Shown: positions 38,140-48,210, numbered from the stretch's first letter. The stretch: DNA of 64,000 nt from Rhodococcus sp. 14-1411-2a (GCF_002259485.1 NZ_NPGA01000020.1:620001-684000); one strand, 5' to 3'. Translations and numbers: made by a program. Notes: generated by a model not told the origin, from the sequence alone.

Positions 38140-40479
38140 CTATTTTCCGAATCCCGCCTTCCGAAGCGCATCGGCCATGGAACCGGCCGCCGGTGCTGCC
38201 GACTGGCCGCCGCCGCGCTGTGGGCGCGCGTCTCGACTTCGGTTGCTCTGGCCGCTGCCCGCAGCTCTGCCCTGGCCTCGGGGCCGGTCGGGCTGCTGTC
38301 CGCGAGAGGCGTCCTTGCCGCCACCGGCACCGGGCTCGTCGTCCAGCCGCAGACTCAGGCCGATGCGCTGCCGCGGGAGGTCGACCTCCATGACCTTGAC
38401 GCGCACCACGTCACCGGACTTGACGACCTCACGAGGGTCCTTGACGAAGTTGTGCGACATCGCCGAGACGTGAACCAGACCGTCCTGGTGCACACCGACG
38501 TCGACGAAGGCACCGAAGGCGGCCACGTTGGTCACCACGCCCTCGAGCGTCATGCCCGGCTTCAGATCGGCGACCTTCTCGATGCCGGCCGCGAAGGTAG
38601 CGGTCTTGAACTCCGGACGAGGGTCGCGGCCCGGCTTCTCGAGCTCGGAGATGATGTCCGTGACAGTGGGCAGTCCGAATCGCTCGTCCACGAATTCGGC
38701 GGGATCGAGACCCCGCAGCAGCGAGGTGTTGCCGACAACGTCGCGCACCCCGACGCCGGCCTTGCCGACGATGCGGCGCACCACCGGATACGCCTCCGGG
38801 TGCACGCTCGACCGATCGAGTGGGTCCTCGCCGCCCGAGATTCGCAGGAACCCGGCGCACTGCTCGAAAGCCTTCGGCCCCAATCGCGGAACGTCCTTGA
38901 GGGTGCTACGGCTGGCGAACGGACCGTTCTGGTCGCGGTGCGCCACGATGCTCTCGGCGAGAGAGCCTGCGATACCGGAGACCCGCGAGAGCAACGGTAC
39001 CGACGCGGTGTTGACATCGACGCCGACAGCGTTCACCGCGTCCTCCACCACGGCCCCGAGGGAACGGGCCAGCAGGGTTTCGGAGATGTCGTGCTGGTAC
39101 TGCCCGACGCCGATGGACTTGGGATCGATCTTGACCAGCTCGGCCAGCGGATCCTGCAACCTGCGGGCGATCGAGACGGCACCGCGGATCGAGACGTCGA
39201 GTTCGGGCAGCTCGCTCGAGGCGTACGCGGAGGCGGAGTACACCGACGCGCCGGCCTCGGACACCACCACCTTGGTCAGGTTGGCGGCGGGGAACTTGGC
39301 GATCAATTCTGCTGCCAGCGAGTCGGTTTCACGCGATGCGGTGCCGTTGCCGATGGCGATCAGTTCGACCTTGTGCTTGGCGGCCAGGCCGGCGAGGGTG
39401 GCCACCGCCTGATCCCACTTGCCCTGCGGCTTGTGCGGGTAGATGGTGTCGTGGTCGACGACCTTGCCGGTGGCGTCGACGATGGCGACCTTGGTGCCGG
39501 TACGGAAGCCCGGGTCCAGGCCCATGGTGGTGCGGTTGCCTGCCGGAGCGGCGAGCAGCAGGTCCTTGAGGTTGCTCGCGAAGACGTCGACGGCGTCCTT
39601 CTCGGCCGACTGACGCAGTCGCATACGAGTGTCGAGGGAGACGGTCACCAGCATCTTGGTGCGCCACGCCCATCGGACGGTATCGAGCAGCCACTTGTCG
39701 GCCGGCCGGCCGCGATTCGCGATTCCGAACTTGGTGGCGATCCGACCCTCGTAGACGCTCGGCACCCCGGGGGTCGGTTCGTCGCGCTCGGGCTCGAAGC
39801 CGAGCGAGAGCACCTCTTCCTTCTCGCCTCTGAGCGTGGCGAGGATTCGGTGCGAGGGCAGGCTCGTGAACGGTTCCGAGAACTCGAAGTAATCGGAGAA
39901 CTTGGCACCCTCCTCCTCCTTGCCCTTGCGAACCGACGCGACGAGCTTGCCGGATGTCCACATCAGTTCGCGCAGCTCGCCCACCAGGTCCGCGTCCTCG
40001 GCGAAGCGCTCGACGAGAATCGCCCGTGCGCCGTCGAGTTGCTCCTGATCGAACTGGGCCGGGTCGGTGGTGGGGTCGGAGAACAGAGCGTCGGCGACGG
40101 GCTCGTGCCCGGCCTCACGCGCGATCTGAGCCTTGGTTCGACGCTTGGGCTTGAACGGCAGATAGATGTCCTCGACGCGCGCCTTGGTGTCGGCCAGCAT
40201 CAGCGACTGCTCCAGCGCGTCGTCGAGCTTGCCCTGCGAGCGGATGGACTCGATGACGGCGTCTCTGCGCTCGTCGAGCTCGCGCAGATACCGAAGTCGC
40301 TCATCGAGCTGACGCAGTTGCGTGTCATCGAGAGTGCCGGTGACTTCCTTGCGGTAGCGCGCGATGAACGGGACCGTCGACCCGCCGTCGAGCAGTTCCA
40401 CGGCGGCACGAACCTGTTCTTCACGAACGTCGAGTTCTTCGGCTATGCGCTTGTTCACAGATTTCAGAGCAGTGGTCAC
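38140..40479 (-). CDS. tex: Tex family RNA-binding transcription accessory protein
   Basis: A 779-residue nucleic-acid-binding protein related to Spt6. An N-terminal helix-rich region is followed by a YqgF/RuvC-like domain (TMGLDPGFRTGTKVAIVD), helix-hairpin-helix segments, and an S1 domain (LKPGMTLEGVVTNVAAFGAFVDVGV). The last 60 residues are an RG/Q-rich disordered tail (RPRGQGRAAG and so on) ending ADALRKAGFGK. It stands alone; the role is in transcription or RNA handling, but details in actinobacteria are unknown. Confidence 0.94.
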   Translation of the reverse strand: MTTALKSVNKRIAEELDVREEQVRAAVELLDGGSTVPFIARYRKEVTGTLDDTQLRQLDERLRYLRELDERRDAVIESIRSQGKLDDALEQSLMLADTKARVEDIYLPFKPKRRTKAQIAREAGHEPVADALFSDPTTDPAQFDQEQLDGARAILVERFAEDADLVGELRELMWTSGKLVASVRKGKEEEGAKFSDYFEFSEPFTSLPSHRILATLRGEKEEVLSLGFEPERDEPTPGVPSVYEGRIATKFGIANRGRPADKWLLDTVRWAWRTKMLVTVSLDTRMRLRQSAEKDAVDVFASNLKDLLLAAPAGNRTTMGLDPGFRTGTKVAIVDATGKVVDHDTIYPHKPQGKWDQAVATLAGLAAKHKVELIAIGNGTASRETDSLAAELIAKFPAANLTKVVVSEAGASVYSASAYASSELPELDVSIRGAVSIARRLQDPLAELVKIDPKSIGVGQYQHDISETLLARSLGAVVEDAVNAVGVDVNTASVPLLSRVSGIAGSLAESIVAHRDQNGPFASRSTLKDVPRLGPKAFEQCAGFLRISGGEDPLDRSSVHPEAYPVVRRIVGKAGVGVRDVVGNTSLLRGLDPAEFVDERFGLPTVTDIISELEKPGRDPRPEFKTATFAAGIEKVADLKPGMTLEGVVTNVAAFGAFVDVGVHQDGLVHVSAMSHNFVKDPREVVKSGDVVRVKVMEVDLPRQRIGLSLRLDDEPGAGGGKDASRGQQPDRPRGQGRAAGSGQSNRSRDARPQRGGGQSAAPAAGSMADALRKAGFGK

Positions 40480-40547
40480 GGCGATGGACCCTACCGCTAA
40501 CGTGGGACAAGTCGGTCAGCGGTTCAACGTGTGGGAGAGATACGCGG

Positions 40548-41501
40548 ATGGTCAGGGGGTCTCGGTTCCTGGCTGCAGCCTGCGCCTCCCTGATACTGGC
40601 CGGATGCTCGGCTCCTCCCGACGACCAGGTCGGCGACTCCGACTCGAAGGACACCGCCGAGACGTCGGCGTCGCCCTTTCCCGACATGAAAAAGGTCGAC
40701 GGCGTAGCCCTCGAAGCTCGTATCCCGATGGCGATCGCGTCGGCCCAGGCCCGCGGTGCCGACGTCGATTTCGCACTGTTGGATCGTCGGACGGGCTCCT
40801 ATTACAGCAGCAATGCCGATATCCAGGTCGAAACCGCATCGGTATCCAAGCTGTTCATCGCCGACGAGGTGTTGTTCCGAGCACAGTCGGAGAACCGTCC
40901 TGTCTCTGCCGACGACCTGACCACCATGACGAGCATGCTCGAGTTGTCCGACGACAACGCCGCGTACACGCTCTGGTATCGCTACGGCTCGTCGGAGATC
41001 GTGCGCACGGTCGCGGCTCGCTACGGCTTGACGAGCACCACGCCGCCCGGGGACGACGAGTGGTACAACACCGAGACCACGCCCAGCGACCTGGTCGGTT
41101 ACTACGCGGGGTTGCTCAACGGCAGCGGCGGTCTGACCACTGCATCCACGGACATCGTGATCGGAATGCTGCGCCGTTCGGCACCGATTGCCGCGGACGG
41201 CTACAAGCAGCACTTCGGGATCGTCGACGGTTTGCCCGGCGAGAGTGTGCACGCTGTGAAACAGGGCTGGATGTGCTGCGTGTCCGATCGGTGGGTACAC
41301 CTGTCGACGGGCACCATCGGTGTCGACAACCGCTACGTTCTGGCTCTGTCGTCACGCGAGGACATCTTCTACGCCGACGACTTGGAAAGTTATCCGGACA
41401 CCGCGGTGGTCGACGTCAGTGACGACGCCAGCGCGCTGCATGCCAGGGACACTCTCACCGGATTCGTCTCGATGCTCTTCCCCGACGGCACCGTCAGCTG
41501 A
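40548..41501 (+). CDS. Serine hydrolase, class A beta-lactamase fold, lipoprotein
   Basis: A 317-residue protein with a lipobox LAGC (Cys20) and a beta-lactamase-like domain. SVSK (98-101) is the active-site SxxK, LSDDNAA corresponds to SDN, and VKQGWMC corresponds to the KTG motif with Gln in place of Thr/Ser. Gly after it is retained. Cell-surface location is expected. Because KTG is altered it is probably not a true beta-lactamase; it could be a carboxypeptidase or esterase. Convergent with trmD, five bases between stops. Confidence 0.83.
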   Translation: MVRGSRFLAAACASLILAGCSAPPDDQVGDSDSKDTAETSASPFPDMKKVDGVALEARIPMAIASAQARGADVDFALLDRRTGSYYSSNADIQVETASVSKLFIADEVLFRAQSENRPVSADDLTTMTSMLELSDDNAAYTLWYRYGSSEIVRTVAARYGLTSTTPPGDDEWYNTETTPSDLVGYYAGLLNGSGGLTTASTDIVIGMLRRSAPIAADGYKQHFGIVDGLPGESVHAVKQGWMCCVSDRWVHLSTGTIGVDNRYVLALSSREDIFYADDLESYPDTAVVDVSDDASALHARDTLTGFVSMLFPDGTVS

Positions 41502-41506
41502 ATTCG

Positions 41507-42187
41507 TCAGTCTTGCAACAGGTCCGGACGACGCTCGGCGGTCCTGTCCAGTGACTGCTGTCGGCGCCACGCAGCGATCTTGGCGTGATCACCCGAGAGC
41601 AGTACCTGCGGAACGTCGAGATCACGCCACTGTGCGGGACGCGTGTAACTCGGCCCCTCGAGCAGACCGTCGGAGAACGAATCCTCCTGGTGCGACTGCT
41701 GATTGCCGAGAACCCCTGGCATCAGCCGCACCACGGCCTCGGCCATGACGAGAACAGCCGCTTCGCCGCCGATGAGCACGTAGTCGCCGATGCTGACTTC
41801 CTCGACACGGACCCGACGTGCGGCATCGTCGAACACTCGTTGATCGATGCCTTCGTATCGGCCGCAGGCGAATACGAGATGCTTTTCGGAGGACCACCGC
41901 TCGGCTGTCCGCTGGGTGAACGGGACGCCGGCAGGCGTCGGAACGACGAGGAGAGAATCGTCGGTCAGCACGTCGTCGAGTGCGTCTCCCCAGACGGTCG
42001 GCTTCATGACCATTCCCGGTCCGCCGCCGTAGGGCGAATCGTCGACGGCCTTGTGCACGTCATGAGTCCACGACCGCAGATCGTGGACCTCGACCGAGAC
42101 CAGGCCGCGGTCGATTGCTTTGCCCAGCAACGCGGTTCGGAGCGGCGTGAGGTACTCGGGAAAGATGGTGACGACGTCGAGGCGCAC
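41507..42187 (-). CDS. trmD: tRNA (guanine37-N1)-methyltransferase
   Basis: A SPOUT-class dimer (226 residues) that methylates G37 next to the anticodon and prevents +1 frameshifting. The trefoil-knot motifs [27 protein letters not shown] and [16 protein letters not shown] are intact. It is last in the rpsP-khpA-rimM-trmD ribosome-maturation operon, three bases after rimM. Confidence 0.97.
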   Translation of the reverse strand: MRLDVVTIFPEYLTPLRTALLGKAIDRGLVSVEVHDLRSWTHDVHKAVDDSPYGGGPGMVMKPTVWGDALDDVLTDDSLLVVPTPAGVPFTQRTAERWSSEKHLVFACGRYEGIDQRVFDDAARRVRVEEVSIGDYVLIGGEAAVLVMAEAVVRLMPGVLGNQQSHQEDSFSDGLLEGPSYTRPAQWRDLDVPQVLLSGDHAKIAAWRRQQSLDRTAERRPDLLQD

Positions 42188-42190
42188 GAT

Positions 42191-42733
42191 CTACTCCGGA
42201 TCCAGCAGACCCTCGGGCGGATCGATCTCGATCGTCTTGTCTGCCAACGACACCGTCGTCACGATGGCCGCTACGAACGGCACGAGGATTTCGGCGCGTG
42301 CTGCTTCGCCGGAACTCGGATTCGGCGTGATGGAGAGCAGCTCCCCCGCTGCGGAGTGGAGAACTTCGCGGACCGTTCCCACGACGGTGCCGTCGGTCAG
42401 GATCACCGTGAGGCCTTCGAGTTCGTGGTCGTAGAACTCGTCCGGGTCGTCGGACGGCGGAAGATCGGTGGATTCGACGACGAACAGAATGCCCCTGAGT
42501 TGGTCTGCGGCCGTCTTGTCGTCGATACCGTTCAGACGCAGCAGAAGCCGCCCGGAGTGTTCCCGGACGGCGTCCACTGTGTACGAGGCTGGCTCGGCGT
42601 TCGATCGAGGCTTGCGGCCCGACAGAACGGTTCCTTCGGCGAAGCGGTCGTCGGGGTTGTCGGTGCGAACCTCGACGACGACTTCGCCTTTGATGCCGTG
42701 CGACTTCGCGACACGGCCGATGACCAGCTCCAT
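42191..42733 (-). CDS. rimM: 16S rRNA processing protein RimM
   Basis: A 180-residue assembly factor for the 30S head: an N-terminal RimM barrel (VIGRVAKSHGIKGEVVVEV) and a C-terminal PRC barrel (DEFYDHELEGLTVILTDG, then the conserved EILVPFVAAIV). It binds S19. Just upstream of trmD, as in most bacteria. Confidence 0.95.
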   Translation of the reverse strand: MELVIGRVAKSHGIKGEVVVEVRTDNPDDRFAEGTVLSGRKPRSNAEPASYTVDAVREHSGRLLLRLNGIDDKTAADQLRGILFVVESTDLPPSDDPDEFYDHELEGLTVILTDGTVVGTVREVLHSAAGELLSITPNPSSGEAARAEILVPFVAAIVTTVSLADKTIEIDPPEGLLDPE

Positions 42734-42747
42734 GATGGGTACGTGAC

Positions 42748-42990
42748 CTACTGGTCCGTGTCGACCACGTCGACGCGGATGCCGCGACCACCGATTCCCG
42801 AGACGAGAGTGCGCAGTGCCGTAGCGGTACGACCGCCACGGCCGATGACCTTGCCCAGATCGTCGGGGTGCACGTGGACCTCCACGGTGCGGCCCCGACG
42901 GCCGGTGATCATCTCGACGCGAACGTCATCGGGATTGGCGACGATGCCGCGAACGAGGTGTTCGACGGCATCGGCGACAACGGCACTCAC
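42748..42990 (-). CDS. khpA: KH-domain RNA-binding protein KhpA
   Basis: An 80-residue single-KH protein; [20 protein letters not shown] holds the GxxG RNA-binding loop (GRGG). Its GTG overlaps the rpsP stop (GTGA), so it is translationally coupled to S16. KhpA works with KhpB in cell-division and RNA control in some Gram-positives; KhpB is not in the window. Confidence 0.93.
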   Translation of the reverse strand: MSAVVADAVEHLVRGIVANPDDVRVEMITGRRGRTVEVHVHPDDLGKVIGRGGRTATALRTLVSGIGGRGIRVDVVDTDQ

Positions 42991-43463
42991 TTCTCAGCAG
43001 CCTCGGCGGCCGGCGCGTTTGCCGTCTCGGTTGCTGCAGCGTCGGTGGTCTCCGCAGCGGCGTCGTCGGCCTTGGGAGCCTTCTTCTTCTTGGCGGTGGT
43101 GGCCTCGCCCTGGGGCTCGGAGTCGGCCTGCGCCAGTGCGGCGTTGAACAGGTCGAGCTTGGACGGCTTGGGCTCGGCGAGGCGGAGGGTTCCCTCGGCA
43201 CCGGGGAGGCCCTTGAACTTCTGCCAGTCGCCGGTGATCTTGAGCAGAGCCTCGACCGGCTCGGTCGGCTGTGCGCCCACGCTCAGCCAGTACTGCGCCC
43301 GCTCGGAGTTGATCTCGATGATGCTGGGGTCCTGCTTGGGCTCGTACGTGCCGATGGTCTCGATCGCACGGCCGTTACGACGGGTGCGGGCATCGGAGAT
43401 GACGACGCGGTAGTGCGGGGTGCGGATCTTGCCGATACGCATGAGCTTGATCTTGACAGCCAT
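42987..43463 (-). CDS. rpsP: 30S ribosomal protein S16
   Basis: 158 residues; the S16 core ([34 protein letters not shown]) covers the first 85, followed by an extended tail rich in Lys, Ala and Glu that is longer than in E. coli (82 total) but usual in actinobacteria. First gene of the rpsP-khpA-rimM-trmD operon. The 188 bases upstream should contain its promoter; I see no clear pair of hexamers. Confidence 0.95.
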   Translation of the reverse strand: MAVKIKLMRIGKIRTPHYRVVISDARTRRNGRAIETIGTYEPKQDPSIIEINSERAQYWLSVGAQPTEPVEALLKITGDWQKFKGLPGAEGTLRLAEPKPSKLDLFNAALAQADSEPQGEATTAKKKKAPKADDAAAETTDAAATETANAPAAEAAEK

Positions 43464-43651
43464 GTTCTGGTGGAGCCTTTCGAAAGTTGGTCACGGCGCA
43501 ATTCAGCGGTCCGCACGGCATGCGAACCCGGTTTTGCGTTGAAGGGTGTTGTGACCGCCGCTCGGTACGTAACCGGATGACGGGCGAACAGCTGTTCATT
43601 GTGCCAGACGGGTCGCACTATCGGTGAATCGGGCCCGCAGAACCACTCCCG

Positions 43652-44482
43652 TCAGGCGAGCAGGACCACCAGGGCAGGAAGGGTGTTGTTCAACGAGTGT
43701 GCCGTGATCGACGCGACGATCGAACCGGAACGCATTCGAGCGATTCCGATTGCGAATCCTCCCCACAACAGCACCACCAGGCGCCACCACTCTCGGTGCC
43801 ACACCGCGAACAACACCGCGGTGATCGCCAGGACCACCCATCGGTTGCCCAACCAGGCCATCGGCATCGGGCGGGTGCGTTTCTCGAGCGCTCCCCACAG
43901 CATGCCGCGGAACATCGTTTCCTCGCAGATCGGTGCACCGAGCCAAATCCACAGGGCCAGAACGATTTTCAAGCCGACTGCCATATCCGTGACCGCGCCG
44001 AGGGGCGTCGGGTCGCCGACTTCGATACGGGACAACAGAATCAGAGCCAGCACTATGCCGCCGACCACGGCGACGCCACCCCACGCCAACCCGGATCGGA
44101 GGTGCCCGAGAAATTCGGGGATGGATCTGGGGAGGCCGAAGTCGACGACGGGGCCGTTGCCCCGCGACTTCGAGATGGCCACCGCCACTCCCGTGGCGAG
44201 CAGGCTCGGGATCATGATGCCCACCACGAAGACGGCCGAGGCGTCCGACGTCACGACGAGGCCGAGCACCAGGAATCCGGCCAGATTGAGCCCCAGCACC
44301 AGTGCCGCGGCCGGCAGTCCCCACCGTTGGCCGCGTCTGCGTTCGAGCGCGGCCTGCTCGGCGCGCCAGTAGGTTTCGGACAGTCCCGATCCTTGCTGAT
44401 GAACGTGATTCATCGGAGCCAGACCGGCCCAGCTGGGGCGGTCGGGATCGGCTCGTCCTGCGCCGTCACCCGGGTCGGTCAC
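43652..44482 (-). CDS. CPBP-family intramembrane metalloprotease
   Basis: A 276-residue membrane protein of the Rce1-like CPBP group. EETMFRGMLW (Glu-Glu...Arg) and a later FAVWHREWW and AHSLNN supply the presumed catalytic Glu and His residues. About seven helices. The start is GTG 44482, overlapping the amidohydrolase stop (GTGA); upstream frame to 44989 is the shadow of that gene. Such proteases cut prenylated or bacteriocin-related substrates in some organisms; here the target is unknown. Confidence 0.83.
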   Translation of the reverse strand: MTDPGDGAGRADPDRPSWAGLAPMNHVHQQGSGLSETYWRAEQAALERRRGQRWGLPAAALVLGLNLAGFLVLGLVVTSDASAVFVVGIMIPSLLATGVAVAISKSRGNGPVVDFGLPRSIPEFLGHLRSGLAWGGVAVVGGIVLALILLSRIEVGDPTPLGAVTDMAVGLKIVLALWIWLGAPICEETMFRGMLWGALEKRTRPMPMAWLGNRWVVLAITAVLFAVWHREWWRLVVLLWGGFAIGIARMRSGSIVASITAHSLNNTLPALVVLLA

Positions 44483-45594
44483 CCCCGGACCGTCGATCCA
44501 CTCGTCGTGCGACCACGCCGGTCGGTCACTCGTCCGCGAAGGATCACCAGATCCGGGTTGGACAGCACATCCGGTCCGCCTCGCGGATCCTCGACGTAGA
44601 CCACGAGATCGGCGGGCGCGCCGTGTTCGAGCCCCTGTCGACCCAGCCACGACCGGGCCTCCCAGCAGGCGGCACCGAGTGCATCGGTCGGTGAGAGTCC
44701 GACGGCCGCGAGTGCGGCGACCTCGTCGGCGATACGACCGTGCGCGATCGAACCGCCTGCGTCGGTGCCTGCGTAGATCGGAATGCCTGCGTCGTGAGCT
44801 CGTCCGACGGTATCGGCGACGCGTTCGTGCAGCGCCCGCATGTGCCGGGCGTAGACGGGATACCGGGTGGCGGAGTCGGCGATGCCGGGGAACGTCTCGA
44901 TGTTGATCAGCGTCGGTACCAGTGCGGTGCCGTGATCGACCATCATCTCGACGGTCTCGTCGGTCAGGCCGGTGCCGTGTTCTATGCAATCGATTCCCGC
45001 CGCGATCAATCCGGGCAGGGCATCCTCACCGAAGACGTGTGCGGTCACCCGCGCGCCCTCGGCGTGGGCAGCGGCGATGGCGTCGACGAGGATCGAGTCG
45101 TTCCACAGCGGTCGGAGATCTCCCACCGAACGATCGATCCAGTCGCCGACGAGCTTGACCCAGCCATCGCCGAATCGTGCCTGTTGGGCCACCGCCTCGG
45201 GCAGCTGCGATTCGTCCTCGATGTCGATTGCCAGACCCGGGATGTAGCGCTTCGGTGATGCGATGTGACGGCCCGCTCGGATGATGCGGGGAAGGTCCTC
45301 GTATTCGTCCAGCTCGCGCGTGTCCACCGGAGACCCGGCGTCGCGCAACAGCAGCGCGCCGACGCCTCGCTCGGTCTCGGCCTGGCGGATCGACCCGATC
45401 AGGTCCGTGTGTCCCCCGCCGTACTCGATTCCGACATGGCAGTGGGCGTCCACCAGACCGGGCAGAATCCAGCCGCCGTCGTGAACGAGATCGGCATCCG
45501 CGATCGGCTCCGTGGACAGGACGCCACCCTCGATCCACAGATCGATCTCGGACCCGTCCGGCAGTCCGCGGCCCCGCACCCGCATCGCCGACAC
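44479..45594 (-). CDS. Amidohydrolase-superfamily protein
   Basis: 371 residues. A small beta-sandwich flanks a metal-dependent TIM barrel: DAHCHVG (residues 49-55) gives two metal His, VTAHVFGED and CIEHGTGLTD further His, and YAGTDAGGS the final Asp. The group includes imidazolonepropionase-like and prolidase-like enzymes; the substrate is unknown. It corresponds to Rv2915c and overlaps the CPBP gene. It begins eight bases after the ffh stop. Confidence 0.87.
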   Translation of the reverse strand: MSAMRVRGRGLPDGSEIDLWIEGGVLSTEPIADADLVHDGGWILPGLVDAHCHVGIEYGGGHTDLIGSIRQAETERGVGALLLRDAGSPVDTRELDEYEDLPRIIRAGRHIASPKRYIPGLAIDIEDESQLPEAVAQQARFGDGWVKLVGDWIDRSVGDLRPLWNDSILVDAIAAAHAEGARVTAHVFGEDALPGLIAAGIDCIEHGTGLTDETVEMMVDHGTALVPTLINIETFPGIADSATRYPVYARHMRALHERVADTVGRAHDAGIPIYAGTDAGGSIAHGRIADEVAALAAVGLSPTDALGAACWEARSWLGRQGLEHGAPADLVVYVEDPRGGPDVLSNPDLVILRGRVTDRRGRTTSGSTVRG

Positions 45595-45602
45595 GTGCGC
45601 GC

Positions 45603-47171
45603 TTACTTCTTGGGTAGTTTCAGCTGCGACAGATCGATGCCTTCGAGCCCCGGTGGCAACTGGTCGAGGCCCTTGGGCATGGACGACAGGTCGGGCATTC
45701 CGGCAGGCATTCCGCCCGGCATGCCCGGGAATCCACCGCGGATCTTCGGCTGCGTCGGGCCGCGTGCACCCTTCTTGCCCTTCTTGCCCTTCTTGTTGTT
45801 CCGCACCTGCTTGCGCGCGCCCGGCATTCCCATCCGACCGGCCATCGCAGACATCATCTTGCGCGCCTCGAAGAATCGGTCGACGAGCTGATTGACGTCG
45901 GAGACCTTGACGCCCGAGCCGTTCGCGATACGGAGTCGACGCGACGCGTTGATGATCTTCGGGTCGTTCCGCTCCTGTGGCGTCATGCCGCGGATAATCG
46001 CTTGCACGCGGTCGAGTTGTTTCTCGTCGACGTTGGCGAGCTCTTTCATCTGCCCGGCACCGGGCAGCATACCCAGCAGGTTTCCGATGGGTCCCATCTT
46101 GCGGACGGCCATCATCTGCTCGAGGAAGTCGTCGAGCGTGAGTTGCCCCGAGCCGATCTTGTTGGCCGTCGCCTCGGCCTGCTCGGCATCGAAGTGCTGC
46201 TCGGCCTGCTCGATGAGGCTCAGCACGTCGCCCATGCCGAGGATGCGGCTGGCCATGCGATCGGGGTGGAAGACGTCGAAGTCCTCGAGCTTCTCACCGG
46301 TCGACGCGAACATGATCGGCTGGCCGGTGACCTCGCGGACACTCAGCGCGGCACCGCCGCGAGCATCGCCGTCGAGCTTGGTGAGAACGACACCGGTGAA
46401 GCCGACGCCGTCACGGAACGCCTCGGCGGTACTGACGGCATCCTGGCCGACCATCGCGTCGAGAACGAACAGTGTCTCGTCCGGCTGGACCGCGTCACGA
46501 ATTCCCGCGGCCTGACTCATCAGCTCGGTGTCGATGCCGAGGCGACCAGCGGTGTCGACGATGACCACGTCGTACTGCTTGCTTCGAGCCTCGGCGATGC
46601 CGGCCCGAGCGACCTCGACGGGATCCGCGGCCGAGACTCCGAGTGCATTGTCGCCGCCACCGATGGACGTGCCCGGATGCGGCGCGAAGACGGCGGCACC
46701 GGCGCGCTCGCCCACGATCTGCAGCTGGCTCACAGCACCGGGACGCTGGAGGTCGCACGCGACGAGCAGTGGGGTGTGGCCCTGGCCCTTGAGCCATTTC
46801 GCGAGCTTGCCCGCCAGCGTCGTCTTACCCGAACCCTGCAGACCGGCGAGCATGATCACCGTTGGCGGGTTCTTGGCGAACACGAGCCTGCGAGTCTCGC
46901 CGCCGAGGATGCCGACCAGTTCCTCGTTGACGACCTTGACTACCTGCTGGGCGGGGTTGAGCGCGCCCGAGACCTCGGCACCCTTGGCCCGGGCCTTGAT
47001 TCGGCTGATGAACTCACGTACGACGGGCAGTGCCACGTCCGCTTCGAGCAGGGCAAGACGGATCTCACGGGCGGTGGCGTCGATATCCGCGTCGGACAGT
47101 CGACCTTTGCCACGCAGGTCCTTGAGAGTCCCGGTCAACCTGTCGGAAAGGGATTCGAACACCGATTGCAC
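45603..47171 (-). CDS. ffh: Signal recognition particle protein Ffh
   Basis: SRP54 GTPase, 522 residues, that targets nascent membrane proteins to the translocon with FtsY. An N-domain, the G-domain with GLQGSGKTTLAGKLA, DTAGRLGID and TKLDGDARGGAAL, and a methionine-rich M-domain (from about residue 330) that binds 4.5S RNA. A long Gly-Met-Pro-rich tail (RGGFPGMPGGMPAGMPDLSS) closes the protein. The 4.5S RNA gene is not in the window. Confidence 0.97.
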   Translation of the reverse strand: MQSVFESLSDRLTGTLKDLRGKGRLSDADIDATAREIRLALLEADVALPVVREFISRIKARAKGAEVSGALNPAQQVVKVVNEELVGILGGETRRLVFAKNPPTVIMLAGLQGSGKTTLAGKLAKWLKGQGHTPLLVACDLQRPGAVSQLQIVGERAGAAVFAPHPGTSIGGGDNALGVSAADPVEVARAGIAEARSKQYDVVIVDTAGRLGIDTELMSQAAGIRDAVQPDETLFVLDAMVGQDAVSTAEAFRDGVGFTGVVLTKLDGDARGGAALSVREVTGQPIMFASTGEKLEDFDVFHPDRMASRILGMGDVLSLIEQAEQHFDAEQAEATANKIGSGQLTLDDFLEQMMAVRKMGPIGNLLGMLPGAGQMKELANVDEKQLDRVQAIIRGMTPQERNDPKIINASRRLRIANGSGVKVSDVNQLVDRFFEARKMMSAMAGRMGMPGARKQVRNNKKGKKGKKGARGPTQPKIRGGFPGMPGGMPAGMPDLSSMPKGLDQLPPGLEGIDLSQLKLPKK

Positions 47172-47254
47172 TCCTGAGCTAGCCGATCACCGAAAACGAG
47201 CCGAATCCGGCACGGTCACCACACTAGCGGCAGCACGCCGCGCCGTCTCTGGGG

Positions 47255-47276
47255 CGTTCGACTGTCGTGTCGAACG
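47255..47276 (-). terminator. Hairpin downstream of the M23 endopeptidase gene
   Basis: Eight-base perfect arms CGTTCGAC/GTCGAACG with a six-base loop, 14 bases past the M23 stop. No U-run. Possible terminator in the 118-base gap before ffh. Confidence 0.4.
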
Positions 47277-47289
47277 TGGCGATGTCGAG

Positions 47290-48210
47290 TCAGGCCAGGC
47301 GCGCGGAATCGTTCCACGTCACTGCAACTCCCCGCGTCGCGAGCCACTGCGCGGGGTCGACCTTGACGCCGGAGGGATCGTGTACCTCGAAGTGCAGATG
47401 TGGGCCGGTCGACTGGCCGCGGTTGCCCACGGTTGCGATCTGCTCACCGGCCGCCACGCGCTGACCGGGCTGAACCGAGAAGTCGTTGACGTGCCCGTAG
47501 ACCGTCTCGGTGCCGTCGTCGTGCCGCACCTTGACCCAGAGACCGAAGCCGGATGCCGGTCCTGCGTCGGACACGGTGCCGTCAGCGGCGGCGTAGATGG
47601 GCGTTCCGATGGGTGCCGCGATGTCGAGGCCGCTGTGCTGGGTTCCCCATCGCGAGCCGAAGTTGGACGTCAAAACTCCTGCCACGGGCTGCACTGTGCC
47701 CTTCTTCAGCGAGCGCAGGCTGTCGAGAGGAGACTCCGCACCCAACTGCCCCAGGCCGACGTCGTCGAGCCATTGCTGGGCGGCAGCACCGGGATCGGCG
47801 ACTCCGAACGAGGCCAGTGGGTCGGCGGTCGGTGCCGGTGCCGGTGCAGGCGCGGGTGCGGTAGGCGCGGCCTCGGGCGGTGCCGGCTGCGACGGTGCGG
47901 GCGGGGGCGCGAACTGTGGGGGAAGGAACTGCGGGAGCTCGAACTGGGGCAGCTCGAATCCCGCGGGCAGCAGACCCTCCGGTACGGCGAACGGCAGTCC
48001 TGCTGCGGGTGCCTCGGGGATCGGCGCGGCACCTGCGGTACCGGCACCCATCGTCGTCGCGCCGACGACGATCGCGCCGGTCGCGGCGACGATGGTTGCC
48101 GCCCGTCGGCCGAGGTCGGGTGTGTCCTGTACGGCGCGGTGTCTGCCGCTCGTCGGACGCGCCGCGATGTCGGTCGGTGTGTGGACGGTCGACCGTCGGT
48201 GGGATCCCAC
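47290..48210 (-). CDS. Secreted M23-family (LytM) endopeptidase
   Basis: A 306-residue zinc peptidase that cuts peptidoglycan cross-links. It has a positively charged N-terminus and hydrophobic stretch (AATIVAATGAIVVGATTMGAGTAGAA), so it is probably secreted or anchored, then a Pro/Ala linker (APAPAPAPTADP) and a LytM domain with HSGLDIAAP and GPHLHFEVH holding all metal ligands. The GTG at 48210 has GAGAGG eight bases upstream; the open frame beyond it runs through the tandem repeat and is not coding. Confidence 0.9.
   Translation of the reverse strand: MGSHRRSTVHTPTDIAARPTSGRHRAVQDTPDLGRRAATIVAATGAIVVGATTMGAGTAGAAPIPEAPAAGLPFAVPEGLLPAGFELPQFELPQFLPPQFAPPPAPSQPAPPEAAPTAPAPAPAPAPTADPLASFGVADPGAAAQQWLDDVGLGQLGAESPLDSLRSLKKGTVQPVAGVLTSNFGSRWGTQHSGLDIAAPIGTPIYAAADGTVSDAGPASGFGLWVKVRHDDGTETVYGHVNDFSVQPGQRVAAGEQIATVGNRGQSTGPHLHFEVHDPSGVKVDPAQWLATRGVAVTWNDSARLA

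Noticed and set aside
37999-40500. 833-codon plus-strand frame opposite tex
   Set aside because: Antisense shadow; composition (Gly, Leu, Asp, His rich) is typical of antisense frames and tex is unmistakable.
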